Source: a bacterium
GTDB lineage: Bacteria; Pseudomonadota; Alphaproteobacteria; Rhizobiales; Aestuariivirgaceae
Direction: 5' to 3'
DNA: 48,392 bases
Assembly (NCBI GenBank): GCA_022842165.1
Contig: JALHQC010000028.1
Location: forward strand, 1-48,392
Shown here: piece after piece, positions 1 through 8,991 of the stretch
Numbering within the stretch: position 1 is the stretch's first letter
How the letters are laid out: each line of letters begins with the position of its first letter
Notes under the pieces: generated by a model
What the model was told of the DNA's origin: nothing
The model's database searches: none
Seen by the model: only the letters and a program-made list of their open reading frames with translations
Translations under genes and position numbers: made by a program

Positions 1-301
1 GGCGGAAGTTTCCGGCTGGTAATTCGCTGCCATGACGTGAATTCCCGCAACGCGACAAAAAAACTCTAGTGACGCGCCCAAATTGTGCCGTTAGTATCTT
101 TTGCAGCGCTTATAAAAATATTGGCCGAACCGGCGTGCCGCACAGGGTTGCGTGCAATTCCGGAGAGCCAAAAAAGCGTGCGAATATGGGGAGGAAACCG
201 CCAAGTCCACTTCACGCGCTGCTTCAGCGCGGTAAAGGGTTTGCAGCCTCCCCTTGAACCTATCAAGCCGGAATGCCGGCATATCAGGAGGAAGCAGTCG
301 T
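1..301. other. Non-coding region upstream of the ABC importer operon
   Basis: I see no convincing gene here. One frame is open from base 1 to a TAG at 67-69 and could be the tail of an upstream gene, perhaps the missing ATPase, but 22 codons are too few to judge. An A/T-rich stretch at about 109-121 could be a -10 region for the importer operon. A strong Shine-Dalgarno (aggaggaag, about 287-295) sits just before the binding-protein start at 302. Confidence 0.4.
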
Positions 302-1354
302 ATGAAAAAATTCTTTACCTTGTTCGGAGCGGCCCTTTTGGCGGGAACGGCGCTGATGGCCGTGGCGCCGGCGCATGCCGCTGACGAACTGACGATCACC
401 TCGTGGGGCGGTTCCTATCAGGAAAGCCAGCGCAAGGCCTTCTACGAGCCCTTCATCGCGGCGGGCAACAAGATCACCGAAGCGGAATACAACGGCGAAA
501 TCGCCAAGATCCGCGCCATGGTCGAAGCCAACGCCGTGACGTGGGATGTGGTCGACGTCGACACGCAGACCGCCCTTGCCGGTTGCGCAGAAGGTACGTT
601 CGAGAAGATCGACTGGGCGAAGCTCGGCCTCGACCGTTCGAAGTTCATCGGCGGCGATGTCACCGATTGCGCCGTGCCGAACATCCTCTACTCGACGGTT
701 GCCGCCTATGACACGACCAAGACCGCCGCTCCGGCCAGCCTGTTCGAGGCGCTGTTCGACACCGCCAAGTACCCCGGCAAGCGCGCCCTGCAGAAGAGCC
801 CTTTCGTGAACATGGAATGGGCGCTGATGGCGGATGGCGTGGCTCCGGCCGACGTCTATACTGTGCTGGGCACGGATGAGGGCGTGGAACGCGCCCTGAA
901 GAAGCTCGACACCATCAAGAAGGACGTGATCTGGTGGGAATCGGGCGCGCAGGGCCCGCAGCTCCTGGCGGACGGACAGGTGGTGTTCACGACCTCGTGG
1001 AACGGCCGCTTCGACACCGCGATCAAGAACGACAAGAAACCCTTCCAGATCATCTGGGACTTCCAGGCTCCGGACTGGGACTGGTGGGCAATTCCCAAGG
1101 GCACGCCAAAGCTTGATGGCGCATACCGCTTCATCACCTTCGCGTCGGACCCGCAGCGGATGGCCGACCAGACCAAGTACATTGCCTATGGCCCGGCCAA
1201 CAAGGATTCCGCTCCGCTGGTCGATCCGACAATCCTGAAAGATCTGCCGTCGGCTCCTGACAACCTCAAGACGGTGTTCTATCCGGACCCGCAGTTCTGG
1301 GGCGACAAGGGCGACGAGCTGCGCGAGCGCTTCAACGCCTGGCTCGCACAATAA
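302..1354 (+). CDS. ABC transporter periplasmic substrate-binding protein, polyamine (PotD) type
   Basis: A 350-residue exported protein. Residues 1-26 form a classic signal peptide with an AHA-A cleavage site. The mature protein opens with a beta strand and the motif ITSWGGSYQES, typical of the spermidine/putrescine-type family 1 binding proteins. The start at 302 was chosen over an in-frame upstream start at 254 because a strong aggaggaag lies 7 bases before it and the signal peptide begins there. Two permease genes follow in the same direction, so it should deliver substrate to them. The exact ligand (putrescine, spermidine or another small amine or amino acid) cannot be told from sequence alone. 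Confidence 0.88.
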   Translation: MKKFFTLFGAALLAGTALMAVAPAHAADELTITSWGGSYQESQRKAFYEPFIAAGNKITEAEYNGEIAKIRAMVEANAVTWDVVDVDTQTALAGCAEGTFEKIDWAKLGLDRSKFIGGDVTDCAVPNILYSTVAAYDTTKTAAPASLFEALFDTAKYPGKRALQKSPFVNMEWALMADGVAPADVYTVLGTDEGVERALKKLDTIKKDVIWWESGAQGPQLLADGQVVFTTSWNGRFDTAIKNDKKPFQIIWDFQAPDWDWWAIPKGTPKLDGAYRFITFASDPQRMADQTKYIAYGPANKDSAPLVDPTILKDLPSAPDNLKTVFYPDPQFWGDKGDELRERFNAWLAQ

Positions 1355-1429
1355 CATCCGTTGCAAGAGGGAAGGGGGCGGACCGCTCTCTTCCCGCTTC
1401 CTTTCCAATCGCATCGAGGGGCGCTTTCA

Positions 1430-2719
1430 ATGGCGATGGCTCAAGCACTTCCCAATGACGGCGTGATGCGCGCCGCGGACGGTACGCCACTCAAGGAGGC
1501 GCTGGCGCGGGCTCAGCGCAGCGACAGGCTGAAAGCGCTTGCGCTGGTAACGCCGCTGTTCGCGTTCATCGTGCTCTCGTTCCTGATCCCCATTCTCGTG
1601 ATGCTATACAATTCGGTCTATGATCCGGACGTGGCGGAGAACCTGCCGACAACCGTGCAGGCCTTGCAGCAATGGGATGGCAAGGACCTGCCACCCGAAG
1701 AGGTCTTCGCGGCCCTCGTCACCGACCTCAAGAACCCCAAGACGGACAATGCCGTGGCGCTGCTGGGCAAACGCCTGAACTACGAAATTTCCGGCATGCG
1801 CTCGAAGGTCGTCGCCACCGGCCGCAAGGTGAAGGCACTGGAGGCTGGGCCGTACAAGGAAGCGGTCATCGAGATCGACAAGGTGTGGGGCAACACCGAG
1901 ACATGGGCGACGATCAAGCGCTCGTCATCCGTCTATACGCCGTTTTATCTTCTCGCCATGGTGGACATGCGGCAAGGCGTTGACGGGTCCATCGAGGCGG
2001 TTCCGGCCGACCGGTCGATCTATATCGACATATTGATCCGTACACTGGCAATATCGCTGTTCGTCACCTTCGCGACGCTGGTGCTCGGCTATCCCGTCGC
2101 CTACATGCTGGCGACGACGCCGCAGAAGACGGCCTCGATCCTGATGATCTTCGTGCTGCTGCCGTTCTGGACCTCGCTGCTGGTGCGCACGACCGCGTGG
2201 ACCATCCTGATGCAGGATGGCGGGGTGTTCGCGCAGTTCCTCAACATCACCGGCATTACCTGGGTTCTCAACCTGCTGGGCCTTGTCGAAGGCGCGCCGC
2301 AGCTTTTCAAGACGCGCTTCGCGACGATCGTCGCGATGACGCATATCCAGCTGCCCTTCACGCTGCTGCCAATCTATTCGGTGATGAAGACGATCTCGCC
2401 CAACTACATGCGGGCGGCAAAATCGCTAGGGGGCACGCCGTTCTACTGCTTCCTCAGGGTCTACATGCCGCAGACGCTTCCCGGCGTGGCCGCCGGCTGC
2501 CTGCTCACCTTCATCCTGTGCCTTGGCTACTACATCACGCCCGCACTCGTCGGCGGGCCGACGGACCAGATGGTGTCGGGCTTCATCGCCAGCGCCATCA
2601 ACACCGAAAACAACTGGGGCAAGGCTTCGGCGCTGGGCGTCATCCTGCTCATTGCGACGCTGATCCTCTATTACGTCTACAACAGGCTGATCGGCATCGA
2701 CCGGATGAAACTGGGGTAA
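1430..2719 (+). CDS. ABC transporter permease, PotB type, with large periplasmic insertion
   Basis: A 429-residue inner-membrane permease. It has one hydrophobic segment near residues 30-55, then about 130 hydrophilic residues, then a block of membrane segments from about residue 195. The cytoplasmic EAA loop that contacts the ATPase is at about residues 328-350 (AAKSLGGTPFYCF...). PotB proteins are usually about 280-300 residues, so the hydrophilic region between the first two membrane segments is extra; I believe related long permeases occur in Hyphomicrobiales. The start at 1430 is preceded by gagggg at 1416-1421. It lies 75 bases after the binding-protein gene and 5 bases before the next permease. 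Confidence 0.87.
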   Translation: MAMAQALPNDGVMRAADGTPLKEALARAQRSDRLKALALVTPLFAFIVLSFLIPILVMLYNSVYDPDVAENLPTTVQALQQWDGKDLPPEEVFAALVTDLKNPKTDNAVALLGKRLNYEISGMRSKVVATGRKVKALEAGPYKEAVIEIDKVWGNTETWATIKRSSSVYTPFYLLAMVDMRQGVDGSIEAVPADRSIYIDILIRTLAISLFVTFATLVLGYPVAYMLATTPQKTASILMIFVLLPFWTSLLVRTTAWTILMQDGGVFAQFLNITGITWVLNLLGLVEGAPQLFKTRFATIVAMTHIQLPFTLLPIYSVMKTISPNYMRAAKSLGGTPFYCFLRVYMPQTLPGVAAGCLLTFILCLGYYITPALVGGPTDQMVSGFIASAINTENNWGKASALGVILLIATLILYYVYNRLIGIDRMKLG

Positions 2720-2724
2720 GCACC

Positions 2725-3552
2725 ATGGCCGTTCCATCCTATTTCACGACGGGCGAGAAGGTTGCGCATTATGCAGTGCGCGTCTTCGTGGGGCTTGTGC
2801 TGCTGTTCCTGATCGCGCCGATCATTGCGGTGATGCCGCTGTCGTTCAACTCGGAAACCTTCTTCAGCTATCCAATGCCCGGCTATTCGCTGCGCTGGTA
2901 TGAGGACTTCTTCTTCAACGAGCGCTGGACGGGCGCGCTGAAGATGAGCTTCCTCATCGCCATCGCGACGACGATTCTCGCCACATTCCTCGGCACCATC
3001 GCGGCACTCGGCCTGTCGCGCGCGAATTTTCCGGCGCGGGCCAGCGTGATGGCTGTGCTGATCTCGCCGATGATCGTGCCGGTCATCATCTCGGCCGTCG
3101 GCATGTTCAAGTTCTATGCGCAGATGGGAATCGCGGGAACGCTCATCGGCGTCATCCTCGCGCATACTGCACTGGCGACGCCCTTTGTCGTCATCACGGT
3201 GACGGCAACGCTGTCGAGCTTCGACAAGACGCTGATGCGGGCCGGCGCCTCCTGCGGGGCGGCGCCGCACACGGTGTTCTTCAAGGTCGTCATGCCGCTC
3301 ATTTTGCCGGGTATGATCTCGGGCGCGCTGTTCGCCTTCGTCACCTCGTTCGACGAGGTTGTGGTGGTGCTGTTCCTCGCGAGCCCCGAGCAGCGCACGC
3401 TGCCGCTACAGATGTTCTCCGGCATCCGCGAAATGATCTCGCCGACCATCACCGCGGCGGCGACGGTGCTGGTGCTTTTCTCCACCGCCATGCTTGTGAC
3501 GGTGGAAGTGCTGCGGCGGCGTTCGGAAAAGCTGCGCGGAATCGCGACGTAG
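2725..3552 (+). CDS. ABC transporter permease, PotC type
   Basis: A 275-residue inner-membrane protein with six predicted hydrophobic segments. The EAA loop is at about residues 173-196 (AGASCGAAPHTVFFKVV...), the site where the ATPase docks. Length and layout fit PotC/PotI-type permeases. It starts 5 bases after the first permease stops, so the two are probably co-translated and form the heterodimeric channel. No ATP-binding subunit is found downstream, where a convergent gene ends 3 bases away. The ATPase is therefore probably encoded upstream of this window or elsewhere. Confidence 0.88.
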   Translation: MAVPSYFTTGEKVAHYAVRVFVGLVLLFLIAPIIAVMPLSFNSETFFSYPMPGYSLRWYEDFFFNERWTGALKMSFLIAIATTILATFLGTIAALGLSRANFPARASVMAVLISPMIVPVIISAVGMFKFYAQMGIAGTLIGVILAHTALATPFVVITVTATLSSFDKTLMRAGASCGAAPHTVFFKVVMPLILPGMISGALFAFVTSFDEVVVVLFLASPEQRTLPLQMFSGIREMISPTITAAATVLVLFSTAMLVTVEVLRRRSEKLRGIAT

Positions 3553-3555
3553 AGT

Positions 3556-3885
3556 CTAGCGCGACTTCCGGAGATAGGCCGGGTCCTCGGCCAGATCGGG
3601 GATGGCCGTGGCGGTGGCCATGTCGTCCAGGTGAACAAGCGCGCGGGCGAGTTTCACCGTGGCCTTGTGGTCGTCGCCCGCATCCATGGCGCGGCTGCCG
3701 TCTTCCAGGGCCTTTGAAGCCTTGGCCGACATGTCCGACAGGGTGGAGATGGCGGCGAACAGGCGGCCCGAGGGCGCGGCATTCATCAGGCTTCCGAGCT
3801 TTCGGAGCGAGGAGGCGCCTGCCGTTCCCGACATGCCTTCCGCTGCATAACAAAGCTCGCTCACACTTCCACGCCGTGCCGACAT
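3556..3885 (-). CDS. Small hypothetical protein (109 aa)
   Basis: I do not recognise this protein. It is soluble-looking, rich in alanine, serine and methionine, with no signal peptide or membrane segment. The central part (SGRLFAAISTLSDMSAKASKALEDG) looks helical. The ATG at 3885 is preferred because ggag lies 8 bases upstream; a TTG at 3909 in the same frame is the alternative. Its 3' end faces the ABC permease gene with 3 bases between the stops, leaving no room for a conventional terminator. Its 5' side faces the yebC promoter region. Coding potential is supported by an open frame with typical GC-rich codon use, but the function is unknown. Confidence 0.6.
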   Translation of the reverse strand: MSARRGSVSELCYAAEGMSGTAGASSLRKLGSLMNAAPSGRLFAAISTLSDMSAKASKALEDGSRAMDAGDDHKATVKLARALVHLDDMATATAIPDLAEDPAYLRKSR

Positions 3886-3956
3886 TCCAGAAACTCCAAA
3901 GCTACTCAACGGGTGCGAAGCTTTGATCGGCTAGGCTTAATGCCGGGTTAAGCGGC

Positions 3957-3986
3957 TTGTTTCAGGGGTGCGGCCCTGTCTATAAG
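3957..3986 (+). promoter_or_regulatory. Candidate sigma-70 type promoter for yebC
   Basis: TTGTTT at 3957-3962 and TATAAG at 3981-3986 are separated by 18 bases. Transcription would begin near 3993, about 37 bases before the yebC start. The spacing is acceptable and the -10 is close to consensus, but this is by eye only. Confidence 0.4.
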
Positions 3987-4029
3987 GCTGGCCCACGAAC
4001 CCCCTATTGCGACTATCCAGAGGTTTTCC

Positions 4030-4779
4030 ATGGCCGGCCACTCACAATTCAAGAACATCATGCACCGCAAGGGCAAGCAGGACAAAATGCGGTCCAAGAT
4101 CTTCTCGAAGCTGTCGCGCGAGATCACGGTGGCGGCCAAGGCCGGACTGCCGGACCCTTCCGCCAATGCCCGCCTCCGGCTGGCGATCCAGAATGCGCGG
4201 GCCGAAAACCTGCCGAAGGACAATATCGAGCGCGCCATCAAGAAGGCGGCAGGCGGGGACGCGGAAACCTATGACGCGGTGCGCTACGAGGGCTATGGGC
4301 CGGGTGGCGTGGCGGTGATCGTCGAGGCGCTGACGGATAACCGCAACCGCACGGCTTCCAACGTGCGCTCGCTGTTCACCAAATACGGCGGGAACCTGGG
4401 CGAATCGGGTTCGGTGGCCTTCATGTTCTCCCGTGTTGGCGAGATCGTCTATCCGGCAGCAAAAGCGACCGCCGATGCGATGATCGAGGCGGCGATCGAT
4501 TCCGGCGCGGATGATGCGGCGTCCGACGAGGGGGGCCACACCATCACCTGCGCCTTTGAGTCGATCGGGGAGGTCTCCTCAGCGCTTGCCGCGAAGTTCG
4601 GTGATGCCCAGTCAGTGAAAGTCGTGTGGAAGCCGCAGACGATGACGCCCGTCGACCAGGAAAAGGCCGAGACGCTGATGAAGCTGGTCGATGCGCTGGA
4701 CGAGGATGACGACGTGCAGGTCGTGTTCTCCAACGCCGACATTCCGGACGATGTGATGGCGGCGCTTAACGCCGAGTAG
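4030..4779 (+). CDS. YebC/PmpR family protein (translation factor or transcriptional regulator)
   Basis: A 249-residue protein of the usual family length. The start [18 protein letters not shown] is the family signature, followed by the conserved [21 protein letters not shown] segment and the glycine-rich [10 protein letters not shown] motif near residues 90-100. YebC proteins were long described as DNA-binding regulators; more recent work assigns some members a ribosome-associated role in translating proline-rich stretches. An agagg lies just before the start. In many proteobacteria yebC sits upstream of ruvC, as here, although a phosphatase gene on the other strand intervenes. The family call is secure; the molecular role in this organism is inferred. 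Confidence 0.93.
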   Translation: MAGHSQFKNIMHRKGKQDKMRSKIFSKLSREITVAAKAGLPDPSANARLRLAIQNARAENLPKDNIERAIKKAAGGDAETYDAVRYEGYGPGGVAVIVEALTDNRNRTASNVRSLFTKYGGNLGESGSVAFMFSRVGEIVYPAAKATADAMIEAAIDSGADDAASDEGGHTITCAFESIGEVSSALAAKFGDAQSVKVVWKPQTMTPVDQEKAETLMKLVDALDEDDDVQVVFSNADIPDDVMAALNAE

Positions 4780-4785
4780 GACGCC

Positions 4786-5415
4786 TCATGGGGCTTGCCA
4801 TTCACCTGATTTGACGCGGGCCAGCAGTTTCCAGCTGCCCTTGCCATCGGGCTCGACGACAACGGCTTCGCCCTCGTCGAGATAGCCCGCGCCGAAGACT
4901 TCGCCCACCGTGCCGTGGCTGACGAAGACCGAGTTGGTCATCGGCAGGGGCGGGATCTTCGCGATGTTGCGGATGTTCTTCCAGATCAGGGCTTCGGGCG
5001 GGTCTTTCTCCGGATTGGTGCCGTGCAGCAGCATGTTGCGGTCGCGCTCGTAGCGGCCGAAGGCGTACCAGGCCGTATCGTAGGAACGGCACATGGGGCT
5101 GGCGCGCACGATGCCGAGTGGAATTTCGAGATTGCGGAAAGCCTCGCCGATGGCGCGCGACTGGGCGATGCCATCAGCCGACAGGTTGCGCTGGTGCGAA
5201 CAATTGGCGGGGAGCGGATCATCGGGATCGTGGTCGAGCGCGTCCTTGTAGTTGGGCGTCAATCCGTGGCGGAAGAACACCAGCAGGCCGCCCTGCCGGA
5301 GCTTTGCCATGAGGGCCACATCGATACCCTGCGGCGGTTTTGCATCCTCGGCATGGAGCGGGGCGGCGAGAAAGGCTGTAAAGAGAATGGCAAAGAGGAT
5401 CGATAGTCGGCGCAT
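4786..5415 (-). CDS. Exported histidine phosphatase family protein
   Basis: A 209-residue protein with a signal peptide (residues 1-22, ending LHA-E). The phosphohistidine motif RHG is at residues 49-51 (FFRHGLT). A second conserved histidine is in VSHGTVGE at about residue 167, and an SPMCRSYDTA segment matches the usual SPLxRAxQTA region. These mark the phosphoglycerate-mutase-like histidine phosphatase superfamily. The substrate cannot be inferred; periplasmic members include general acid phosphatases. The gene converges with yebC (6 bases between stops) and is divergent from ruvC. Confidence 0.82.
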   Translation of the reverse strand: MRRLSILFAILFTAFLAAPLHAEDAKPPQGIDVALMAKLRQGGLLVFFRHGLTPNYKDALDHDPDDPLPANCSHQRNLSADGIAQSRAIGEAFRNLEIPLGIVRASPMCRSYDTAWYAFGRYERDRNMLLHGTNPEKDPPEALIWKNIRNIAKIPPLPMTNSVFVSHGTVGEVFGAGYLDEGEAVVVEPDGKGSWKLLARVKSGEWQAP

Positions 5416-5530
5416 TGGCTTCTCCCGCGTTTCGCCTATCTTGCACGGGTGCGGCGGGGCGTTGCGTCAACACAACGTGAGGCGGCGCGTGGTCACGCAG
5501 ATGTGAGCCGCTGTGCTAGGGGTTGCGGGC

Positions 5531-6040
5531 ATGGCAGTGATTCGCATTATCGGCATCGATCCGGGCCTCCGGAACACGGGCTGGGGCGTCATCGCGCAGG
5601 AGGGCTCGCGCCTCTCCTACGTGGCGGATGGCGCGGTGCATTCGGACCCGGACAAGAGCCTTGCCGAGCGGCTGCTGCAGATACACGCGCAGCTGATGGA
5701 TATCCTCAAGCTTCACGCGCCGGACGAGGCGGCGGTCGAGGAAACCTTCGTCAACACCGATGCGCGGGCGACGCTGAAGCTGGGGCAGGCGCGCGGCGTC
5801 GTCATGCTGGCGCCGGCGATGCTGAACATCCCCGTCTCGGAATATGCGCCGAACATGATCAAGAAGACGGTCGTCGGCGCAGGCCATGCCGAGAAGGACC
5901 AGGTGAAGCACATGGTGAAGCTGCTGCTGCCCAAGGCCCAGATGAGAACCGCGGATTCGACCGATGCGCTGGCGATCGCCATCTGCCATGCGCATCACCG
6001 CGGCAGCCAGAACCTCGCGAAGATCCTTGCGCGTTCTTGA
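5531..6040 (+). CDS. ruvC: Holliday junction resolvase RuvC
   Basis: A 169-residue endonuclease that cuts Holliday junctions moved by RuvAB. The four acidic catalytic residues of the family can be placed: Asp10 in [12 protein letters not shown], Glu70 in AVEETFVN, and Asp142 and Asp145 in the ADSTDALA segment, matching the spacing of E. coli D7, E66, D138 and D141. The start at 5531 is chosen because the protein then begins directly before the first beta strand; an in-frame start at 5513 would add six residues. It is followed 46 bases later by ruvA. Confidence 0.95.
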   Translation: MAVIRIIGIDPGLRNTGWGVIAQEGSRLSYVADGAVHSDPDKSLAERLLQIHAQLMDILKLHAPDEAAVEETFVNTDARATLKLGQARGVVMLAPAMLNIPVSEYAPNMIKKTVVGAGHAEKDQVKHMVKLLLPKAQMRTADSTDALAIAICHAHHRGSQNLAKILARS

Positions 6041-6086
6041 CTTGTTCCGGCGCGGGCACTAGCAGGAATGGTGTGAGGGCAAACAC

Positions 6087-6704
6087 ATGATTGCAAAGCT
6101 CAAAGGCCGGATCGATGCCACGGGGGCCGACTGGCTGGTGGTGGACGTGAACGGCGTGGGCTATCACGTCGCATGTTCATCCAAGACTTTGGCGGCTTTG
6201 CCTGCGCAGGGCGAATTCGCCGAAATTCATACCGAGATGCTGGTGAGCCAGGACATGATCCGGCTGGTGGGCTTTGCCTCCGTGATGGAGCGGGAATGGT
6301 TCCGGCTGCTGCAATCGGTACAGGGGGTGGGCACCAAGGTGGCGCTGGCGATTTTGTCCACACTCTCCACGTCCGAGATCGGCAATGCCATAGCCCTGCA
6401 GGACAAGGCGCTGATCGGGCGCGCCAATGGCGTGGGCAAGAAGCTGGCCGAGCGGATCGTGCTGGAACTCAAAGACAAGGTTCCGGCTTTCGCGGTGGTG
6501 GATGCCTCGCTCTCGAAACTCGCCGCAGAACTCGATGCGCCGAAGCCGACTGCTGCGGCGGATGCAGTATCTGCGTTGGTCAACCTCGGCTACGGGCAGA
6601 TGCAGGCGGGTGCCGCGGTCTCGGCCGCCATGAGACAAGGCGGCGATGATCAGCCCACGGAGAGATTGATCCGGCTGGCGCTGAAGGAATTGGCGACGGT
6701 ATGA
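6087..6704 (+). CDS. ruvA: Holliday junction branch migration complex subunit RuvA
   Basis: A 205-residue protein that binds the four-way junction as a tetramer and loads RuvB. The N-terminal OB-fold begins [10 protein letters not shown] with the family motif [11 protein letters not shown]. Helix-hairpin-helix motifs follow ([13 protein letters not shown] and [13 protein letters not shown], about residues 75-125), and the C-terminal RuvB-contacting domain ends in [13 protein letters not shown]. It lies 46 bases after ruvC. Unusually, ruvB does not follow directly: a palindromic element and a membrane protein gene lie between them. Confidence 0.95.
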   Translation: MIAKLKGRIDATGADWLVVDVNGVGYHVACSSKTLAALPAQGEFAEIHTEMLVSQDMIRLVGFASVMEREWFRLLQSVQGVGTKVALAILSTLSTSEIGNAIALQDKALIGRANGVGKKLAERIVLELKDKVPAFAVVDASLSKLAAELDAPKPTAAADAVSALVNLGYGQMQAGAAVSAAMRQGGDDQPTERLIRLALKELATV

Positions 6705-6717
6705 GCACTGCGCAACA

Positions 6718-6885
6718 TGTCCTCGCCCCTCGGCAGAGGGGAGAGGAAAGGGGCCCGGGCGCAGCCTGGGATAGGAGAGGGGCAACCGGACTCTTCGCTG
6801 ACGGCAAAGCCCGGTTGCCCCTCATCTCCCCGTTGCTTGTCGCAACGGGTCCCTTCTTCTCCCCGCTCGCGCGGGGCGAAGACAT
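6718..6885. repeat. Complex palindromic intergenic element between ruvA and the next gene
   Basis: The outer arms 6718-6752 and 6851-6885 are complementary at about 28 of 35 positions. Inside are a perfect 13-bp inverted repeat (6777-6789 with 6811-6823, gaggggcaaccgg) and a perfect 8-bp hairpin with a short loop at 6828-6848 (cccgttgc...gcaacggg). The base composition and motifs resemble the palindromic repeats scattered in rhizobial intergenic regions and the element at 25547-25686. As RNA it would fold into a branched structure, possibly affecting the ruvA to ruvB transcript. Confidence 0.75.
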
Positions 6886-6909
6886 GGCGGGCAGGCTGCG
6901 ACCAGCGTC

Positions 6910-7320
6910 ATGAGCACAAACCAGCGAAAGACCTTCACCATCATCGTCGTCTTTTTGATCTTTATCCTCTTGTGGCCCATTGTCGTTCATAACCGGAACC
7001 CCATTCTGGACTTTCACCACATTTATATGGGCTATCTCGACCCAAAGCTTGATTGGAAACTTGGCATGCTGGATGCTGGCAGGATGCTCGTTCCGCGGCT
7101 GTTCATCGCCGTGTTGCTATCGGTCCATCTGTTGGCGACCGGCAAGTTGCCGATTTGGATTGGCCTGGCAGTGTCACTGATTCCGCCGACACTGATCTAT
7201 TTTACAGAGACCCACGATGTGTCGCGGACATTCCTGATATTTGCCATGCCAATTCTTTTTGTCACAACCTTCCTGGCTTTCGGCATGTCCCGGCTAACGT
7301 TTTGGTGGCTATCCAGATGA
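6910..7320 (+). CDS. Small integral membrane protein between ruvA and ruvB
   Basis: A 136-residue protein with about four hydrophobic segments: roughly residues 9-26, 64-82, 86-103 and 112-129. I do not recognise a family. Its codon use is visibly richer in A and T than the ruv genes around it. Its stop overlaps the ruvB start as ATGA (ruvB ATG at 7317, stop TGA at 7318-7320), so ruvB translation may be coupled to it. The start ATG at 6910 lies just after the palindromic element and has no strong Shine-Dalgarno that I can see. The composition and position suggest a later insertion into the ruv operon; its role is unknown. Confidence 0.7.
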   Translation: MSTNQRKTFTIIVVFLIFILLWPIVVHNRNPILDFHHIYMGYLDPKLDWKLGMLDAGRMLVPRLFIAVLLSVHLLATGKLPIWIGLAVSLIPPTLIYFTETHDVSRTFLIFAMPILFVTTFLAFGMSRLTFWWLSR

Positions 7321-8360
7321 CCTCCCGCATCACCGATCGCGAGAAGATTCCGGAAGATGCCATCGACACGCACTTGAGGCCGCAGCGGCTGGATGAGTTC
7401 ATCGGGCAGTCGAAGGCGAAGGAGAACCTGAAGGTTTTCATCCAGGCGGCGAAAGCGCGTGGCGAGGCGCTGGACCATGTGCTGTTTGCGGGGCCGCCGG
7501 GTCTCGGCAAGACGACGCTCGCCCAGATCATGTCGCGCGAGCTTGGCGTCAACTTCCGGGCGACCTCCGGCCCGGTCATCGCCAAGGCGGGAGATTTGGC
7601 CGCGCTGCTCACCAACCTGGAAGATCGCGATGTGCTTTTTATCGATGAAATCCACAGGTTAAACCCCGCCGTTGAGGAAATACTTTATCCCGCGATGGAG
7701 GATTTCCAGCTCGACCTCATCATCGGCGAGGGACCTGCCGCGCGCTCGGTGCGGATCGACCTGGCGAAGTTCACGCTGGTCGGCGCCACCACGCGCACGG
7801 GACTTCTGACGACGCCACTGCGCGACCGCTTCGGCATTCCGGTGCGGCTCGATTTCTACAATCAGGATGAGCTCCTCGAAATCGTTAGGCGCGGCGCGCG
7901 CGTGATGCAGGTGAATGTTTCCGAAGAGGGTGCGCAGGAGATCGCCAAGCGGGCGCGGGGCACGCCGCGCATCGCCGGGCGGCTGCTGCGGCGCGTGCGG
8001 GATTTCGCCTCCGTCGCCAAGGCGGAGGTGATCGACCGCGGCGTGGCCGACCGGGCGCTTTCGGCGCTGGACGTTGACAATCGCGGGCTCGACTCGCTCG
8101 ATCACCGCTATCTCAAAACCATCGCCATGAATTTCGGCGGCGGGCCGGTAGGGATCGACACGATTGCCGCCTCGCTGTCTGAATCCCGCGATGCGCTGGA
8201 AGACATCGTCGAGCCCTATCTGCTGCAGCTGGGCTTCCTCAACCGCACGCCGCGCGGACGACTGCTGACACCGCACGCCTTCCGGCATCTGGGGCTTGCG
8301 GTGCCGCAGGACCCGGCGATCACGCAAGGGGTGCTGCCGCTGGGCGATCATGACGTCTGA
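7317..8360 (+). CDS. ruvB: Holliday junction branch migration ATPase RuvB
   Basis: A 347-residue AAA+ motor that drives branch migration with RuvA. Walker A GPPGLGKT is at residues 59-66 and Walker B LFIDEIH at about 106-112. The conserved segment [19 protein letters not shown] includes sensor 1, and [18 protein letters not shown] covers the sensor 2 region. The winged-helix domain near the C-terminus contains [13 protein letters not shown]. The start [10 protein letters not shown] is typical of alphaproteobacterial RuvB and overlaps the stop of the preceding membrane protein. Its 3' end overlaps the ybgC start by 11 bases. Confidence 0.96.
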   Translation: MTSRITDREKIPEDAIDTHLRPQRLDEFIGQSKAKENLKVFIQAAKARGEALDHVLFAGPPGLGKTTLAQIMSRELGVNFRATSGPVIAKAGDLAALLTNLEDRDVLFIDEIHRLNPAVEEILYPAMEDFQLDLIIGEGPAARSVRIDLAKFTLVGATTRTGLLTTPLRDRFGIPVRLDFYNQDELLEIVRRGARVMQVNVSEEGAQEIAKRARGTPRIAGRLLRRVRDFASVAKAEVIDRGVADRALSALDVDNRGLDSLDHRYLKTIAMNFGGGPVGIDTIAASLSESRDALEDIVEPYLLQLGFLNRTPRGRLLTPHAFRHLGLAVPQDPAITQGVLPLGDHDV

Positions 8361-8796
8361 GCCCTGGCCCGATTTGGCCGGGCGGCGCGAGGGTGCCGTC
8401 CACATCCTGCCCGTCCGCGTCTATTACGAGGACACGGATGCGGGCGGCGTCGTCTATCATGCGAACTATCTGAAATACTGCGAGCGGGCGCGGACCGAAT
8501 GCTTGCGGCTTCTCGGCATTCATCAGAGCGGGTTCGAGGACATGAGCTTCGTGGTGCGGCGGATGGTGTGCGATTTCCTGAAACCGGCGCGGCTCGATGA
8601 CCTTGCCGAGGTCGAAACCCGCTTCCTCGACATGGGCGGCGCGCGCCTCGAACTGGACCAACGGGTGATGCTGAATGGCAACACTCTCTTCACCGCTCGC
8701 GTGATGGTGGCCCTGATCGACGGACAGGGAAAGCCCCGGAGACTGCCGCAAACGCTGGCGGATGCCCTGAAATCCCTTCCGGATTCACAATCGTAA
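8350..8796 (+). CDS. ybgC: Tol-Pal system-associated acyl-CoA thioesterase YbgC
   Basis: A 148-residue single hot-dog domain protein. The signature [17 protein letters not shown] is near residues 25-41, with the catalytic aspartate at residue 30, equivalent to Asp18 of E. coli YbgC. Family members hydrolyse acyl-CoA thioesters and are encoded with the Tol-Pal genes. The start at 8350 overlaps ruvB and removes an unlikely basic N-terminus that a further upstream start would add. There are 195 bases to tolQ, including a near-perfect palindrome. Confidence 0.92.
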   Translation: MTSEPWPDLAGRREGAVHILPVRVYYEDTDAGGVVYHANYLKYCERARTECLRLLGIHQSGFEDMSFVVRRMVCDFLKPARLDDLAEVETRFLDMGGARLELDQRVMLNGNTLFTARVMVALIDGQGKPRRLPQTLADALKSLPDSQS

Positions 8797-8952
8797 CAAA
8801 GCCTTAACCATGATTGATTCATGTGGGGCTTGAAGCCTGCCTTGACCGGGCGGGCGGCTGCGCGGTTTGGGTGAAACGCCCCGAATCGCCGCAGTTTCGA
8901 CAGATTTCGCATGTTTCAGGACGCTCTCTCCCCAAGAGATGAGCAGGATGGG

Positions 8953-8976
8953 CCACAAAGGCATATGCCTTCGTGG
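8953..8976. promoter_or_regulatory. 24-bp near-perfect palindrome just upstream of tolQ
   Basis: The sequence ccacAaaggcat|atgccttCgtgg pairs at 11 of 12 positions around a centre between 8964 and 8965. It ends about 7 bases before the tolQ Shine-Dalgarno (aagga, 8983-8987) and 16 bases before the ATG at 8992. It could be an operator, or an RNA hairpin flanking the ribosome-binding site. No T-run follows, so it is unlikely to be an intrinsic terminator. Confidence 0.55.
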
Positions 8977-8991
8977 TGATGGAAGGACAGG

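Noticed and set aside
66-399. Several short frames on both strands before the ABC operon
   Set aside because: They overlap each other and the binding-protein signal peptide region and have no supporting start signals.
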